From JAHHTP01 sp964587555 (GTDB taxonomy: Bacteria > Bacillota > Clostridia > Oscillospirales > Ruminococcaceae), in the NCBI GenBank assembly GCA_964587555.1, contig CAZPLR010000028.1, positions 1-25,351 of the forward strand: DNA of 25,351 bases, given 5' to 3'. Shown piece by piece: positions 6,676 to 15,460 of the stretch (its first letter is position 1; each line of letters starts with the position of its first letter). The notes beneath the pieces are model-generated. The model did not search any database. It was not told where the DNA came from and saw only the letters and a list, made by a program, of their open reading frames with translations. The position numbers were made by a program, and so were the translations under genes.

Positions 6676-9600
6676 TTACTTGACGAAAAATGTTTTGATT
6701 TCATACGGACGGATGGTAAACGAGAAGCTATCCTGCTCTACAGCAAGCTCCTCCTGCGGGTTTTCCAGCAGATCGCAGGAAAAAACCTGCGCTGCGCCGT
6801 CCATAATCCTAATGGCTGCTTTTGTGCGCATATTTTTGCACTCATACACGCGCAGGATCGTACCTTCTCCGCTTTCGGACTGCTTCACCGTTTCCACAAT
6901 CACATTGTCATGTCCTCCTTCGGCGAAAAGCGTAAGATACTGCATATGCCCCTTCGTGTGCGCGTCCCGCTCCATCCGCGCCGTTCTCACCGGAATATTC
7001 AAGCGATACGCCTCCTTGATAACCTCCGAATCCTTCCAGCTTCCGGCGTGCGGCAGAAGCGCATAGGTAAAGGTATGCTCCTCCTGATCGGTCGTCGGAT
7101 TCGGCAGGATACCGGATTTGATAAGCGTCAATCCCATCACACCCTCATGGATGCCATGCCCGTATTTACAGTCATTCAGAATCGATACGCCGTAATTCCC
7201 CTCCGACAGATCCGCCCACTTATGCCCGCAGGTTTCAAATTTCGCAGCATCCCAAGAGGTATTCTTATGGGTTGGACGGGTCAGGCTGCCAAACTGGATA
7301 TCAAAGGTTGCTTCCTTCGTGTTGATATCCACTGGGAACAGCACCTTCAACAGCAGGTTAAACTGCTTCCAATCCACATAGGTATCAAAATCGATCCGTC
7401 TGTCCGCAGCGTAAAAGATGATCCTCTGCCGGATTGTTGAGGACAGAAACGTCCTTTCGACCTCCAAAACTGCGCGCACCGGACCGACCTCGATCCACGC
7501 CGCGCGTCTTACGTCCTCGACCGCCCAACGCTTTCTATCATAGTAAATCTCAATATCCCAGTTATCATAATAAATCGGCTTATCCTCATAAACCATTAGG
7601 ACATTGCCCTTTTCCCCGGCGGTCAAAACCTCGCGGTCATTTTCCTTATCATATACCGAGGTAAACTGGTACCGATCGTCGAACGCAACGCGGTAATACG
7701 GCGTTTCGATCCCGCCTTCTCCGATGCTAAACGGCGCTGCCGGCTCCGCCTCCCGCTTGACCGGCGTGTAAACCGCCATTCCCTTCGCCGGAACTCCCTT
7801 TGCGCGGAAGATCAGCTTACCATCCGCCGTCCGCTGCGCCGGAAGTACTTCTCCGCGCTCGCCCGCAAAGGCGGTGATCTGCGGATAATCCGCCGCCTGC
7901 ACAGTAATGCAGTCGTCACGATCAAACGAAAGGCTATTAAACGCCACAATATCATTTTTCCTAGCGCCAGAGAGATTCTCCGCCAGCAGCGCAAGGCTTT
8001 TTTTAACCTGCGCTTCTCCCTGCTCCTGCAGCTGCGCGTACTCGATCTTCGTCACCTCGTAGACCTCATGAATCGACGAGCCGGACAAAATATCGTGGAA
8101 CTGATTGACCAAAATCTTTTTCCAACTGTCAAACAGCAGCTTTTTCGGATAATCTAAGCCGAACCGTTTTGCCCAATTCGCGTAGAACTCAACGTCCTCA
8201 AACAAAAACTCACACTTACGATTCGCCTTTTTATTGCGCGCCATCGAGGTGTAGGTCCCGCGATGATACTCCAAATATAGCTCGCCATCCCAGCGCGGCA
8301 TCCTGCCGGACGCAATACAGCGCTCCTTCAGCTCATCAAAATATGTCCCCACAAGCTCCATGCGCGCCTTTGGGAAATTTGGAAATCCGTTTTTCATCCG
8401 CACGCCGCTTTCGATCATCTCACGGGTCGGTCCCCCGCCGCCATCGCTGTGACCATAGCTGATCAGGACGTCCTGATTCATCTCCTTCTGCTGATACCGC
8501 TCCCACGAGCGCGCCATGGAAACCGGTTGAAGGCGGACGCCATAGCTGGTGCCGAAGCTATCCTTCGGCTGATGCGCCTCCGTCCCGGTGATCAGATGGG
8601 TAAATATCTCGGTGCCGTCTATCCCCTTCCACCAGAAGGTATCCACCGGCAGCTTATTATACTGATTCCATGATATTTTGGTGGTCATGAAATACTCGAT
8701 CCCGCACTTCTTCATGATCTGCGGCAACGCGGCGGAATAACCGAATACATCCGGCAGCCACAACACCTTATTCTCTTTCTCAAATTCTTCTTTAAAAAAG
8801 CGCTTTCCGTATAAGAACTGGCGTACAAGCGACTCGCCGGAGGTTACGTTACAGTCTGCTTCGATCCACATACCGCCCTCCGCTTCCCAACGTCCCTCTT
8901 TCACCCGCTCTTTGATGCGTGCATACAGCGACGGATAGCGCTCCTTGACAAATTCATAGAGCTGCGGCTGGGAGGACATGAACTTATAATCCGGATACTC
9001 CTCCATCAGCTTGAGCGCCGTCGCAAACGATCTGGCAGCCTTCTCCTTGGTCTGCTCTACCGTCCACCACCACGCAATATCGATATGGGTGCTGCCAATG
9101 CAGGTCGCGGTTACGCCGTCGCCGCCCGCCATATCGCGATACACCGCCTGCTGCAAATACCCGTCCGCAGCCTCTAAGGAGGCATAAAACGCCGCCGAAC
9201 GCGGCTCTCTGAAATCAATCAGGTCAATGGTATGCTCCAGCGCATTTTCCATCTTCACACGCGCCGGATGATTCTCATCCAGCCACTGCACCATCCTGCA
9301 CGGCTGCGCGATATCGTACAGAAAATTTAAAACCGGCGCGTCAAACTCGATCAGCTCCACCAGAAGCTGCAAGCCGGAGGTAGAGCCGCTCGTGCGGTCG
9401 TTATCCCTTCCGGTGTACGCCTGTAGATCAAGTGTAAAGCTCTCCCCCGCGTTTGCCGCCTCAAACAGCCGTATCTCGCGGTGATTTACATCCACGCCCT
9501 GTACGATCTCGCCGTCGATAAACGCTAAAAATTGCGGATTGACCGCGTCCCAAAACCGCACCTGTGTGGAAAGCCGCAGCCAAAGCGTTTTTCCTGCAAA

Positions 9601-9837
9601 GCTTTCCGGAATCGTGATTTTGGTGCGAAACCAGTAGTGCTGATCCGGACCTCTCCAGCGATCCTCCTTCGGATCAAACGCTTCCCACGCTTGCGCGGAG
9701 CGATCCGCCTCCTCCGGCGTGAACACCGCAGCCTGTTTAACCTGCCACAAAGTGATCGGAACCGATTGCAGCACAGTGTATTTTTCCAAATCCTCGCAGA
9801 TTTTTGCAACACGCTTGTGCCTTAATTGTAAGTCCAT
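6676..9837 (-). CDS. GH38 alpha-mannosidase, operon copy
   Basis: The 1053-residue protein is a full-length family 38 retaining alpha-mannosidase. The N-terminal beta-sandwich region (about 60-165) precedes the catalytic barrel with GSTHIDIAWWW, whose His251 and Asp253 bind zinc. The nucleophile is Asp328 in WIEADCNVTSGES, followed by WLPDVFGYSAALPQI, then YGHSDGGGGPT, and the last zinc ligand His525 in LEYHRGTYTS. The C-terminal half is the usual all-beta region. No signal peptide is present, so the enzyme is cytoplasmic. It sits between GH130 and GH3 and would remove alpha-mannose from imported glycans. The start is uncertain: ATG 9837 fits the family but has no clear ribosome binding site, whereas TTG 9867 is preceded at 6 nt by GGAAGGGG (9874-9881) and would add ten residues. 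The upstream gap is 194 nt and contains two hairpins. Confidence 0.95.
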   Translation of the reverse strand: MDLQLRHKRVAKICEDLEKYTVLQSVPITLWQVKQAAVFTPEEADRSAQAWEAFDPKEDRWRGPDQHYWFRTKITIPESFAGKTLWLRLSTQVRFWDAVNPQFLAFIDGEIVQGVDVNHREIRLFEAANAGESFTLDLQAYTGRDNDRTSGSTSGLQLLVELIEFDAPVLNFLYDIAQPCRMVQWLDENHPARVKMENALEHTIDLIDFREPRSAAFYASLEAADGYLQQAVYRDMAGGDGVTATCIGSTHIDIAWWWTVEQTKEKAARSFATALKLMEEYPDYKFMSSQPQLYEFVKERYPSLYARIKERVKEGRWEAEGGMWIEADCNVTSGESLVRQFLYGKRFFKEEFEKENKVLWLPDVFGYSAALPQIMKKCGIEYFMTTKISWNQYNKLPVDTFWWKGIDGTEIFTHLITGTEAHQPKDSFGTSYGVRLQPVSMARSWERYQQKEMNQDVLISYGHSDGGGGPTREMIESGVRMKNGFPNFPKARMELVGTYFDELKERCIASGRMPRWDGELYLEYHRGTYTSMARNKKANRKCEFLFEDVEFYANWAKRFGLDYPKKLLFDSWKKILVNQFHDILSGSSIHEVYEVTKIEYAQLQEQGEAQVKKSLALLAENLSGARKNDIVAFNSLSFDRDDCITVQAADYPQITAFAGERGEVLPAQRTADGKLIFRAKGVPAKGMAVYTPVKREAEPAAPFSIGEGGIETPYYRVAFDDRYQFTSVYDKENDREVLTAGEKGNVLMVYEDKPIYYDNWDIEIYYDRKRWAVEDVRRAAWIEVGPVRAVLEVERTFLSSTIRQRIIFYAADRRIDFDTYVDWKQFNLLLKVLFPVDINTKEATFDIQFGSLTRPTHKNTSWDAAKFETCGHKWADLSEGNYGVSILNDCKYGHGIHEGVMGLTLIKSGILPNPTTDQEEHTFTYALLPHAGSWKDSEVIKEAYRLNIPVRTARMERDAHTKGHMQYLTLFAEGGHDNVIVETVKQSESGEGTILRVYECKNMRTKAAIRIMDGAAQVFSCDLLENPQEELAVEQDSFSFTIRPYEIKTFFVK

Positions 9838-9944
9838 AGCTCTAAACACGCCTGCACCTGCGCACAAACGCTTCCCCTTCCAGATTTTTTATCATATCTT
9901 TTTGTCTAAGCTGCTTTACGTTCAGCCTTCCCCATCAAAGACGG

Positions 9945-10006
9945 GGCGCCGCACAGCAATGCGCGGCGCCGCCCTCTCGTTCGCTTATTGCCGCATCCTT
10001 ATGCGG
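9945..10006. repeat. Two hairpins in the GH130-GH38 intergenic region
   Basis: GGCGCCGC (9945-9952) pairs with GCGGCGCC (9963-9970) around a 10-nt loop. CCGCAT (9991-9996) pairs with ATGCGG (10001-10006) around a 4-nt loop. Neither has a U-tract on the minus strand, so full termination is not expected. They may protect the 3' end of the GH130 message or lower downstream expression. Confidence 0.5.
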
Positions 10007-10031
10007 TTATTTTCCTTTGATCCTACAGGGA

Positions 10032-11030
10032 TCAGTCCTGCGGAATAGAATTCTCCTTAATCCACGGAATCAGCTCGTTGACATTCGCAAACGCCAACGC
10101 GGTGACAGTGTCGGCAGCGCCATAGTAAACCGCGATTCTGCCGGTGTCCGCATCGCAGAGCGACGCGCACGGGAAGCAGACGTTCGGAACGTCGCCGGTG
10201 CATTCGTAGATTTCGGTCGGATGGATCAGGTACGGCGCGCTGCGGTAAAGCACCTTGCTCGGATTGTCGCGGTCCAAGATCGCCGCGCCAAAGCTGTAAA
10301 TATAGCCGTTGCAGGAATGCAGTACACCGTGATAGAGCAGCAGCCAGCCCTCGTCCGTTTCAATCGGAACTGGTCCCGGACCAATCTTCATGCACTGCCA
10401 CGCGGATTTATCAAAGTCCGCCGGCTGCATCATGAAGCGATGCTTGCCCCAGTAAACCAAATCCGGGCTTTCCGAAACAAAAATGTCGCCGAACGCGGTG
10501 TGACCGGTATCGGACGGCCGCGACATCATCATGTACTTGCCGTCAAATTTGCGCGGGAACATAACGCCGTTTCTGTTATATGGCAGGAACGCATTCTCGC
10601 ACTGGTAGAAGGTCTTAAAATCATAGGTGTAGCCAATGCCGATCGTCGGGCCATGATAGCCGTTGCACCACGTGATAAAGTACTTGTCTTCGATCTTGCA
10701 GACACGCGGGTCGTAACGGTACTCAAACCGCGTTACCTCTGGGTCGCCTTCAAATTTTAACGGCTCGTCGGAAATATCCCAGTTGATACCGTCTTTCGAA
10801 AAACCTACGAAAATGTTCATCCGGATACACTTGTCGTCGCAGCGGAAAATTCCCGCGAAGCCGTCCCCAAACGGGACAACCGCACTGTTGAAAATACTGT
10901 TCGAAATGCGGGTTGCATTTCTCTTGATGATCGGGTTCGCGCTGTAGCGCCACATTACGTCTTTACAGCCCGCCGGCCTGTCTTCCCAAGGAATGTTCGG
11001 CAGGGACTGTCCGCCAATAATCTTAGCCAT
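10032..11030 (-). CDS. GH130 mannoside phosphorylase, probably 4-O-beta-D-mannosyl-N-acetylglucosamine phosphorylase
   Basis: The 332-residue protein is a compact five-bladed propeller of family GH130. Diagnostic segments are WEDRPAGCKDVMWRYSANP, SNSIFNSAVVPFGDGFAG, RYDPRV with the catalytic acid Asp107, TWCNGYHGPTIG, NRNGVMFPRK, SRPSDTGH (phosphate and sugar contacts in the family) and YHGVLHSCNGY. These blocks resemble, from memory, the gut metagenome enzyme UhgbMP, which phosphorolyses Man-beta-1,4-GlcNAc from N-glycan cores to mannose 1-phosphate and GlcNAc. Other GH130 members act on beta-1,4- or beta-1,2-mannooligosaccharides or mannosyl-glucose, so the acceptor must be tested. No signal peptide: phosphorolysis occurs in the cytoplasm. 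GGAGAGA lies about 7 nt before ATG 11030. It is the first gene of the operon that continues into GH38 and GH3, under its own promoter. Confidence 0.92.
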   Translation of the reverse strand: MAKIIGGQSLPNIPWEDRPAGCKDVMWRYSANPIIKRNATRISNSIFNSAVVPFGDGFAGIFRCDDKCIRMNIFVGFSKDGINWDISDEPLKFEGDPEVTRFEYRYDPRVCKIEDKYFITWCNGYHGPTIGIGYTYDFKTFYQCENAFLPYNRNGVMFPRKFDGKYMMMSRPSDTGHTAFGDIFVSESPDLVYWGKHRFMMQPADFDKSAWQCMKIGPGPVPIETDEGWLLLYHGVLHSCNGYIYSFGAAILDRDNPSKVLYRSAPYLIHPTEIYECTGDVPNVCFPCASLCDADTGRIAVYYGAADTVTALAFANVNELIPWIKENSIPQD

Positions 11031-11100
11031 TTTTCATCTCTCCATTCTCTCGTATTTCAATGTCTTCGCAAAGTTTTTCCCTTTGCCTTCCATTAGCTTT

Positions 11101-11129
11101 ATTATACATGATTCTAGCTGAATTTGCAA
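11101..11129 (-). promoter_or_regulatory. Promoter of the GH130-GH38-GH3 operon with overlapping operator-like repeat
   Basis: On the minus strand TTGCAA (11124-11129), 17 bp, TATAAT (11101-11106). An imperfect inverted repeat, AATTTGC (11121-11127) and GCAAAATT (11138-11145), overlaps the -35 box and could be a repressor or activator site. The leader to ATG 11030 is about 65 nt. Confidence 0.75.
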
Positions 11130-11161
11130 TAGTTATGGCAAAATTCTTTTAAAATTTACGC

Positions 11162-11194
11162 AAAAAAACGGGCTGCCAATTCGGCAGCCCGTTT
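11162..11194 (-). terminator. Terminator of the solute-binding protein gene
   Basis: AAACGGGCTGCC (11166-11177) pairs with GGCAGCCCGTTT (11183-11194) around a 5-nt loop. On the minus strand the stem runs into seven T residues. It lies about 40 nt after the stop codon and just upstream of the GH130 promoter. Confidence 0.9.
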
Positions 11195-11230
11195 CCTTAT
11201 GCTACATTGAATATACTTCAAAGAACAAAA

Positions 11231-12823
11231 TTATTTGGTTGCAAGGAATGCATCAACCTGAGACTGATACTCAGCAATGATGGTGTCCATACCAGCGGAC
11301 TTCAATTCATCAAGAACAGTAGCCAACTGAGCATCAACATCCTCATAAACGCCGCAGTTGAACGAACGGCTATATTTGGTCCAAACGGTTTCAACAGAAG
11401 CAAGCTCGGTCTCAATTTCGGTGGAATCACCAGAGAAGCCCTGCAGAAGAGTTGTCGGAGCGTTAACGCAGGACTCAAGCAGGCCCATGTAACCATCCAA
11501 TGCGTTCGGAGTTTCCGGAGTCATGGTGAAGAAGGAGCCCTGAGAGAATGCGGATACACGATAGTTCGCATTGCCTTCTTCAGTTCTCTCAACAACGCCG
11601 TCTTCATTCTTGTTCCAATGTTTGCCTTCGATACCGTAGCAGTAGATATCTCTTGCTTCGTTGTTGCAGTTGATCCACTGGAACCACAGAAGAGCTCTCT
11701 CAACGTTATCAGACTGATAAGAGATAGCGTTGCAGGCGCCGATCGCGGAGTCGGTGGTGTAAACAGCTTCATTCTTGGTGCGGATAACGACATCACCGTG
11801 GTCATTGTTTCTCCACAGCGGTTCGCAGCCCAGCCAGCCCTGACCTAAAGATACCGGAGACCACGGCTCAGTGTCAAGAGTAGTAGCATCCTTATTGATG
11901 TAGCCAGCCTGATTCCAAGATGCTAAGCATTTCAGGTTACGTACGCAGTTCGGATCTTCCAGAACAGACATAACAGTAGCTTCAGTAGCAGAATACGGAA
12001 TACCGTAGCCAGCACCATTTCTGTTGATGTAGTCGAATTCCTGGTTGAATAAGTAATGAGCAGTACCTAACATATACGGAGCAGAAGCACCTTCCATGTC
12101 GGTCTGAGCCATCTTCTCAAGGATCGGAGTGATGGAGTTCGGGTCAGCGCCAACAGAATCCAGCTCTTCCTCGGTGATGCCAGCATCCTCAACCAGAGAT
12201 GCGTCGAATTTCCACATGTTAGCAGCAGCAACATCCTTGTAGTTCGGTACGCAGTAAATGTGACCGTTGACCTTAGTACCGTTCCATACGTTCTCCGGAA
12301 TGAAGTTCCACAGAGTCGGAGCAGCCGTCGGAAGCGCTTCGTCCAATTCAGCAAAAGCGCCGTTGCCTGCGTTCTGCAGATAGTTGTTCTGCCACGAGCA
12401 GGTGAAGATCATGTCGTACGGCTCATCGGTAGAGATGATTAAGCCGCCCTTGGTTCCGTCAGCCCACTGGAAATCAACCGTCGTGTTGATCTCGGCAGAA
12501 GACAGTTCATTCAACTTCGCAAATACTTCCTCAGAATCGGTCTTAATTTCATCATACTGATAGAACAGTAACTCAACCGCTTCGCTGGTGTCAATGTTGG
12601 TAGCTGTGTAATCCAGAGTGGTAACCGGAGTGGTGGTAACCTCGATCTGATTGTGCTCAAGGGAAACCTCACCGTCATCATCCGTAGTGGAAGAATCATC
12701 AGTGGTGGACGAATCATCCGTGCTGGAGTCCGGGGTAGACGAAGTGTCCCCGCCGCCGCAAGCCGCAAAGCAGGTAGCAGTCATCAGCACTGCAGCCACT
12801 AAAGCTAAAGCTTTCAGTTTCAT
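11231..12823 (-). CDS. ABC transporter sugar-binding lipoprotein, DUF3502-type
   Basis: The 530-residue protein has a lipoprotein signal: a basic start MKLK, a hydrophobic core and a lipobox ending FAAC with acylated Cys22. It is followed by GGG and a low-complexity acidic Ser/Thr/Asp linker (about 28-50) that tethers the receptor to the membrane. The body is a type-I extracellular solute-binding fold. The C-terminus (LLQGFSGDSTEIETELASV to the end) looks like the DUF3502 domain found in receptors paired with LplB/LplC permeases. It should capture the oligosaccharide outside the membrane. The gene has its own promoter and terminator although it lies directly downstream of the permease unit, allowing higher expression of the receptor than of the channel. 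GAGAGGTT precedes ATG 12823. The ligand is inferred from the neighbours as a mannose-containing glycan. Confidence 0.92.
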   Translation of the reverse strand: MKLKALALVAAVLMTATCFAACGGGDTSSTPDSSTDDSSTTDDSSTTDDDGEVSLEHNQIEVTTTPVTTLDYTATNIDTSEAVELLFYQYDEIKTDSEEVFAKLNELSSAEINTTVDFQWADGTKGGLIISTDEPYDMIFTCSWQNNYLQNAGNGAFAELDEALPTAAPTLWNFIPENVWNGTKVNGHIYCVPNYKDVAAANMWKFDASLVEDAGITEEELDSVGADPNSITPILEKMAQTDMEGASAPYMLGTAHYLFNQEFDYINRNGAGYGIPYSATEATVMSVLEDPNCVRNLKCLASWNQAGYINKDATTLDTEPWSPVSLGQGWLGCEPLWRNNDHGDVVIRTKNEAVYTTDSAIGACNAISYQSDNVERALLWFQWINCNNEARDIYCYGIEGKHWNKNEDGVVERTEEGNANYRVSAFSQGSFFTMTPETPNALDGYMGLLESCVNAPTTLLQGFSGDSTEIETELASVETVWTKYSRSFNCGVYEDVDAQLATVLDELKSAGMDTIIAEYQSQVDAFLATK

Positions 12824-12904
12824 AGTAATAACCTCTCTTTTCTACTTACGCCGTTTGCTTAAAAGCATCGGCGAAAACGTTGAATTGCATCCAAATCAAA
12901 ATAT

Positions 12905-12919
12905 CCATTTTCAAAATGG
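12905..12919. promoter_or_regulatory. Palindrome in the leader of the binding-protein mRNA, operator-like
   Basis: CCATTTT (12905-12911) and AAAATGG (12913-12919) form a perfect 7-bp inverted repeat about one base. It lies some 35-50 nt past the predicted start of transcription (about 12954). It could be an operator or an RNA hairpin. A GGCAAAAC sequence adjoins it, echoing the GCAAAA arm at the GH130 promoter. Confidence 0.35.
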
Positions 12920-12960
12920 CAAAACATTTGATTTATATGCGTTCTTTTGTTTCTGCTTCT

Positions 12961-12989
12961 ATTATACAGGCTTGCGAACGCTTTTTCAA
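12961..12989 (-). promoter_or_regulatory. Promoter of the sugar-binding protein gene
   Basis: On the minus strand TTGAAA (12984-12989), 17 bp, TATAAT (12961-12966). The leader to ATG 12823 is about 130 nt and includes a hairpin just upstream of the ribosome binding site (CGCCG/CGGCG arms, about 12850-12874). Confidence 0.75.
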
Positions 12990-13318
12990 TATCCATTTTT
13001 GCTTTTAACTTATCCAAATACGCTCATTTTGTGTGCATTGTCCTTAATAAAAAACCATTTCCGACTTACTTTATGCATCTTGTTAGTTCCATTCCTAAAG
13101 TGTCTTTTTTCAGAACTTGTAATATTCACATTATAATCACATATATAGTTTCGATTCTTCCGGCATTTATTCGCATTTTTTTTGATTCACGGTTCAATAA
13201 TCGGCATCGTTATTTATCTATCAGAGTTTTTCCTGAAAAAACGCATCCTTCCTTGGCAAAAAGCGTTTTTGCCTTTCTTTTGCGCAAAATCAATTGCATT
13301 TGGCGTACATGAGGACGC
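12990..13318. other. AT-rich intergenic stretch without supported gene
   Basis: Between the binding-protein promoter and the permease terminator I see no gene. A plus-strand open frame of about 120 codons here has no ribosome binding site and a composition expected of AT-rich non-coding DNA. The only structure noted is a 12-bp palindrome TTTTGCGCAAAA at 13278-13289. Confidence 0.5.
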
Positions 13319-13355
13319 AAAAAAGCAGGACTGTCCGTACCTGGACAGTCCTGCT
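13319..13355 (-). terminator. Terminator of the permease operon
   Basis: AGCAGGACTGTCC (13324-13336) pairs perfectly with GGACAGTCCTGCT (13343-13355) around a 6-nt loop. On the minus strand it is followed by six T residues. It separates the permeases from the binding-protein unit. Confidence 0.93.
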
Positions 13356-13392
13356 CAGATATACAATTAGGTGAGAATCGGAGTGTGTACTT

Positions 13393-14322
13393 TTAGCCTT
13401 TAACAGCGCCAATGGTTAAGCCGCCGACGAAGTATCTCTGGAAGAACGGATACGCGCAGGCAATCGGAAGCACGATGATAACAGCAACAGCCATTCTGAC
13501 CGTATCGCTTTCAATTTGCGCAGCAATTTCACTTAACATGCCGCCTGCGCTCTTCGCAGCTTCTTTCATTGCACTGATCTGCCGCTCCATCTGCATGAGC
13601 AAGAACTGCAGTGGATACATATCCTTGTTCGTGATGTACAGCAAAGCGTTAAACCAGTCGTTCCAATAACCAAAGCAGAGCATCAAGCCGATCGTCGCGA
13701 TTGCCGGAAGTGAAATCGGAAGAACGATCTGCGCAAAGATACGCAGCTGGGAAGCGCCGTCCATCTTTGCCGACTCAATAACCTCTTCCGGAACAGTCGT
13801 CTGGAAGAAGGTACGGAAGATGATGATATTCATTGAACCAACCGCAAGCGGAAGAATCAAAGCAAGAATATTATCGGATAAGCCTAAGAATTTGGTGTTG
13901 ATTAAGTAGCTGGAAACCATACCGCCGCCAAACAGCATCGGGATAAGGATGAGGTAGGTGAAGAACGGTTTCAGCTTATAGCTGTTTCTGGAAAGTACAT
14001 AGCCCAGCAGACCGTTTAAGATGATGCCAAGCAGAGTACCGGAGATCGTTACGATTAAGGACATTCCAATTGCGCGGAGTAAAACCTCCTTAGAAGTCCA
14101 TAAGTACTGGTACGTCTCCAAAGACCATTCCTGCGGAATGAAGGAATATCCGATCGCATCAAGGGATTTCTGGCTGGAGAACGAAATGATGATGATGAAG
14201 ATCAGCGGGACAAAGCAAGCGATTGCTCCTAAAATAAAGATCAGCGAAAAGATCACATTCACCACAGGAGATACTCGGTTAAACTTTGCAAGGCCGTCAA
14301 GATATTTTTCTTTCTTTGCCAT
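13393..14322 (-). CDS. Sugar ABC transporter permease, LplC/YtcP type (MalG-like)
   Basis: The 309-residue protein has about six membrane helices and the inner-membrane-component loop EVIESAKMDGASQLRIF, whose E-S-A-K-x-D-G-A core docks on the ATPase, followed by VLPISLPAI. The C-terminal YFVGGLTIGAVKG ending is characteristic of the LplC/YtcP group. Together with the upstream LplB-type partner it forms the heterodimeric channel for oligosaccharide import. ATG 14322 is chosen because AAAGGAGGT lies 9 nt upstream; earlier in-frame codons would overlap the preceding gene and lack a ribosome binding site. It is 22 nt downstream of the LplB-type gene and is followed by a strong terminator. No ATPase is encoded in the cluster. 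In many Firmicutes such importers share one MsmX-type ATPase encoded elsewhere. Confidence 0.93.
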   Translation of the reverse strand: MAKKEKYLDGLAKFNRVSPVVNVIFSLIFILGAIACFVPLIFIIIISFSSQKSLDAIGYSFIPQEWSLETYQYLWTSKEVLLRAIGMSLIVTISGTLLGIILNGLLGYVLSRNSYKLKPFFTYLILIPMLFGGGMVSSYLINTKFLGLSDNILALILPLAVGSMNIIIFRTFFQTTVPEEVIESAKMDGASQLRIFAQIVLPISLPAIATIGLMLCFGYWNDWFNALLYITNKDMYPLQFLLMQMERQISAMKEAAKSAGGMLSEIAAQIESDTVRMAVAVIIVLPIACAYPFFQRYFVGGLTIGAVKG

Positions 14323-14344
14323 AGTTATAATACCTCCTTTTAAA

Positions 14345-15322
14345 TTAGAACATTGCTGACGCCGGGTCGATCTTGCGGACAGTGAAGTTTGCAATGTTGA
14401 TCATGATCAAGCCGCAGACAGACTGGAAGAATGCAGATGCAGATGACAACCCGATATTAACCGTCGTCGTCAGCGCTTTATAAACGTAAACGTCAATGGT
14501 TAAGGTCACCGACTGCAGAGGACCCATGTCCTTCGGTACATTGTAGAACAGACCGAAGTCGGATGAGAAGATACGGCCGACAGCCATAATCAGCATGATG
14601 GTGATGATGGTTCTCAGCATTGGCAGAGTGATGTACTTAACCTGCTGCCACTTGGAAGCGCCATCGATGATAGCCGCTTCGTAAAGAGTCTGGTCGATAC
14701 CGGTGATGGTCGCTAAGTAAACGATCATGCCGTAGCCTGCGCCCTTCCAAACGTTCATAAAGATCAGGAACGGAGGCCAGAAATTCAGCGCCTGCGTGTC
14801 ATACCAGTTAACTGTTTCTGCGCCCATCGATTCCATAATGTTGTTTACAAGACCCTTGGTCGGGGAAAGGAATGCATAAACGAAATAGGAAACTACGACC
14901 CAGGAAATGAAGTTCGGCAGGAACATCATGGTCTGGCAGACCTTTGCAAGCTTCTTGCTGTACAGCTCGTTAACGATGATAGCTAGGGTTACCGGAACCA
15001 ATACGCCTAACGCGATCATAACGATGTTGTACAGAATGGTGTTACGCAGCATCCACCAAGTCTGACTCGTCCAGAAATTGCCGCCTGGGTTAAATAAGAA
15101 CTCGAAGTTCTGGAAACCGACCCATTCAGATTTTGTGAACAAGGTCTGCAAGAACCCGATGCCTTTAACCGGCTTATAGTTCTTGAATGCGATGATAATA
15201 CCGAACATCGGCAGATAACTGAATACGGCGAACCATACTGTGGTAGGCAGTGCCAGAATCGTCAGTTCAAGGTCATCACGCGTGAACTTTTTCTTGTACT
15301 TTTTGTCTTCTTTTCTCGACAT
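14345..15322 (-). CDS. Sugar ABC transporter permease, LplB type (MalF-like)
   Basis: The 325-residue membrane protein begins with a very basic cytoplasmic segment (MSRKEDKKYKKKFTRDD) and has about six transmembrane helices. The family block SYLPMFGIIIAFKNYKP follows the first helix. The ATPase-docking loop is YEAAIIDGASKWQQVKYI followed by LPML. The ending NFTVRKIDPASAMF fits the LplB/YteP group. AGGAG lies 8 nt upstream of ATG 15322. A GTG three codons earlier (15331) overlaps that site and is rejected. It is first in the two-gene permease operon and lies back to back with the second GH38 gene, so the 560-nt region between them probably controls both import and mannosidase. Confidence 0.93.
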   Translation of the reverse strand: MSRKEDKKYKKKFTRDDLELTILALPTTVWFAVFSYLPMFGIIIAFKNYKPVKGIGFLQTLFTKSEWVGFQNFEFLFNPGGNFWTSQTWWMLRNTILYNIVMIALGVLVPVTLAIIVNELYSKKLAKVCQTMMFLPNFISWVVVSYFVYAFLSPTKGLVNNIMESMGAETVNWYDTQALNFWPPFLIFMNVWKGAGYGMIVYLATITGIDQTLYEAAIIDGASKWQQVKYITLPMLRTIITIMLIMAVGRIFSSDFGLFYNVPKDMGPLQSVTLTIDVYVYKALTTTVNIGLSSASAFFQSVCGLIMINIANFTVRKIDPASAMF

Positions 15323-15460
15323 TAACGCCACTCCTATACTATAAATTTTTATTTAAGCCGATAACGGTATTTCTTGCCCCGCCCCGCGTGTAATTCAAAA
15401 GCTTCCGGCAAATTACCGAAGCGCGGAGGTTGAATCACCCGTCCGACTTACCATGCTCTT

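Noticed and set aside
12947..13312. Plus-strand open frame of about 120 codons upstream of the binding-protein gene
   Set aside because: No ribosome binding site, composition expected of AT-rich non-coding DNA, and it overlaps the minus-strand promoter.
15323..15455. Riboswitch in the long permease leader
   Set aside because: Only one short hairpin is visible and no conserved riboswitch core that I recognise.
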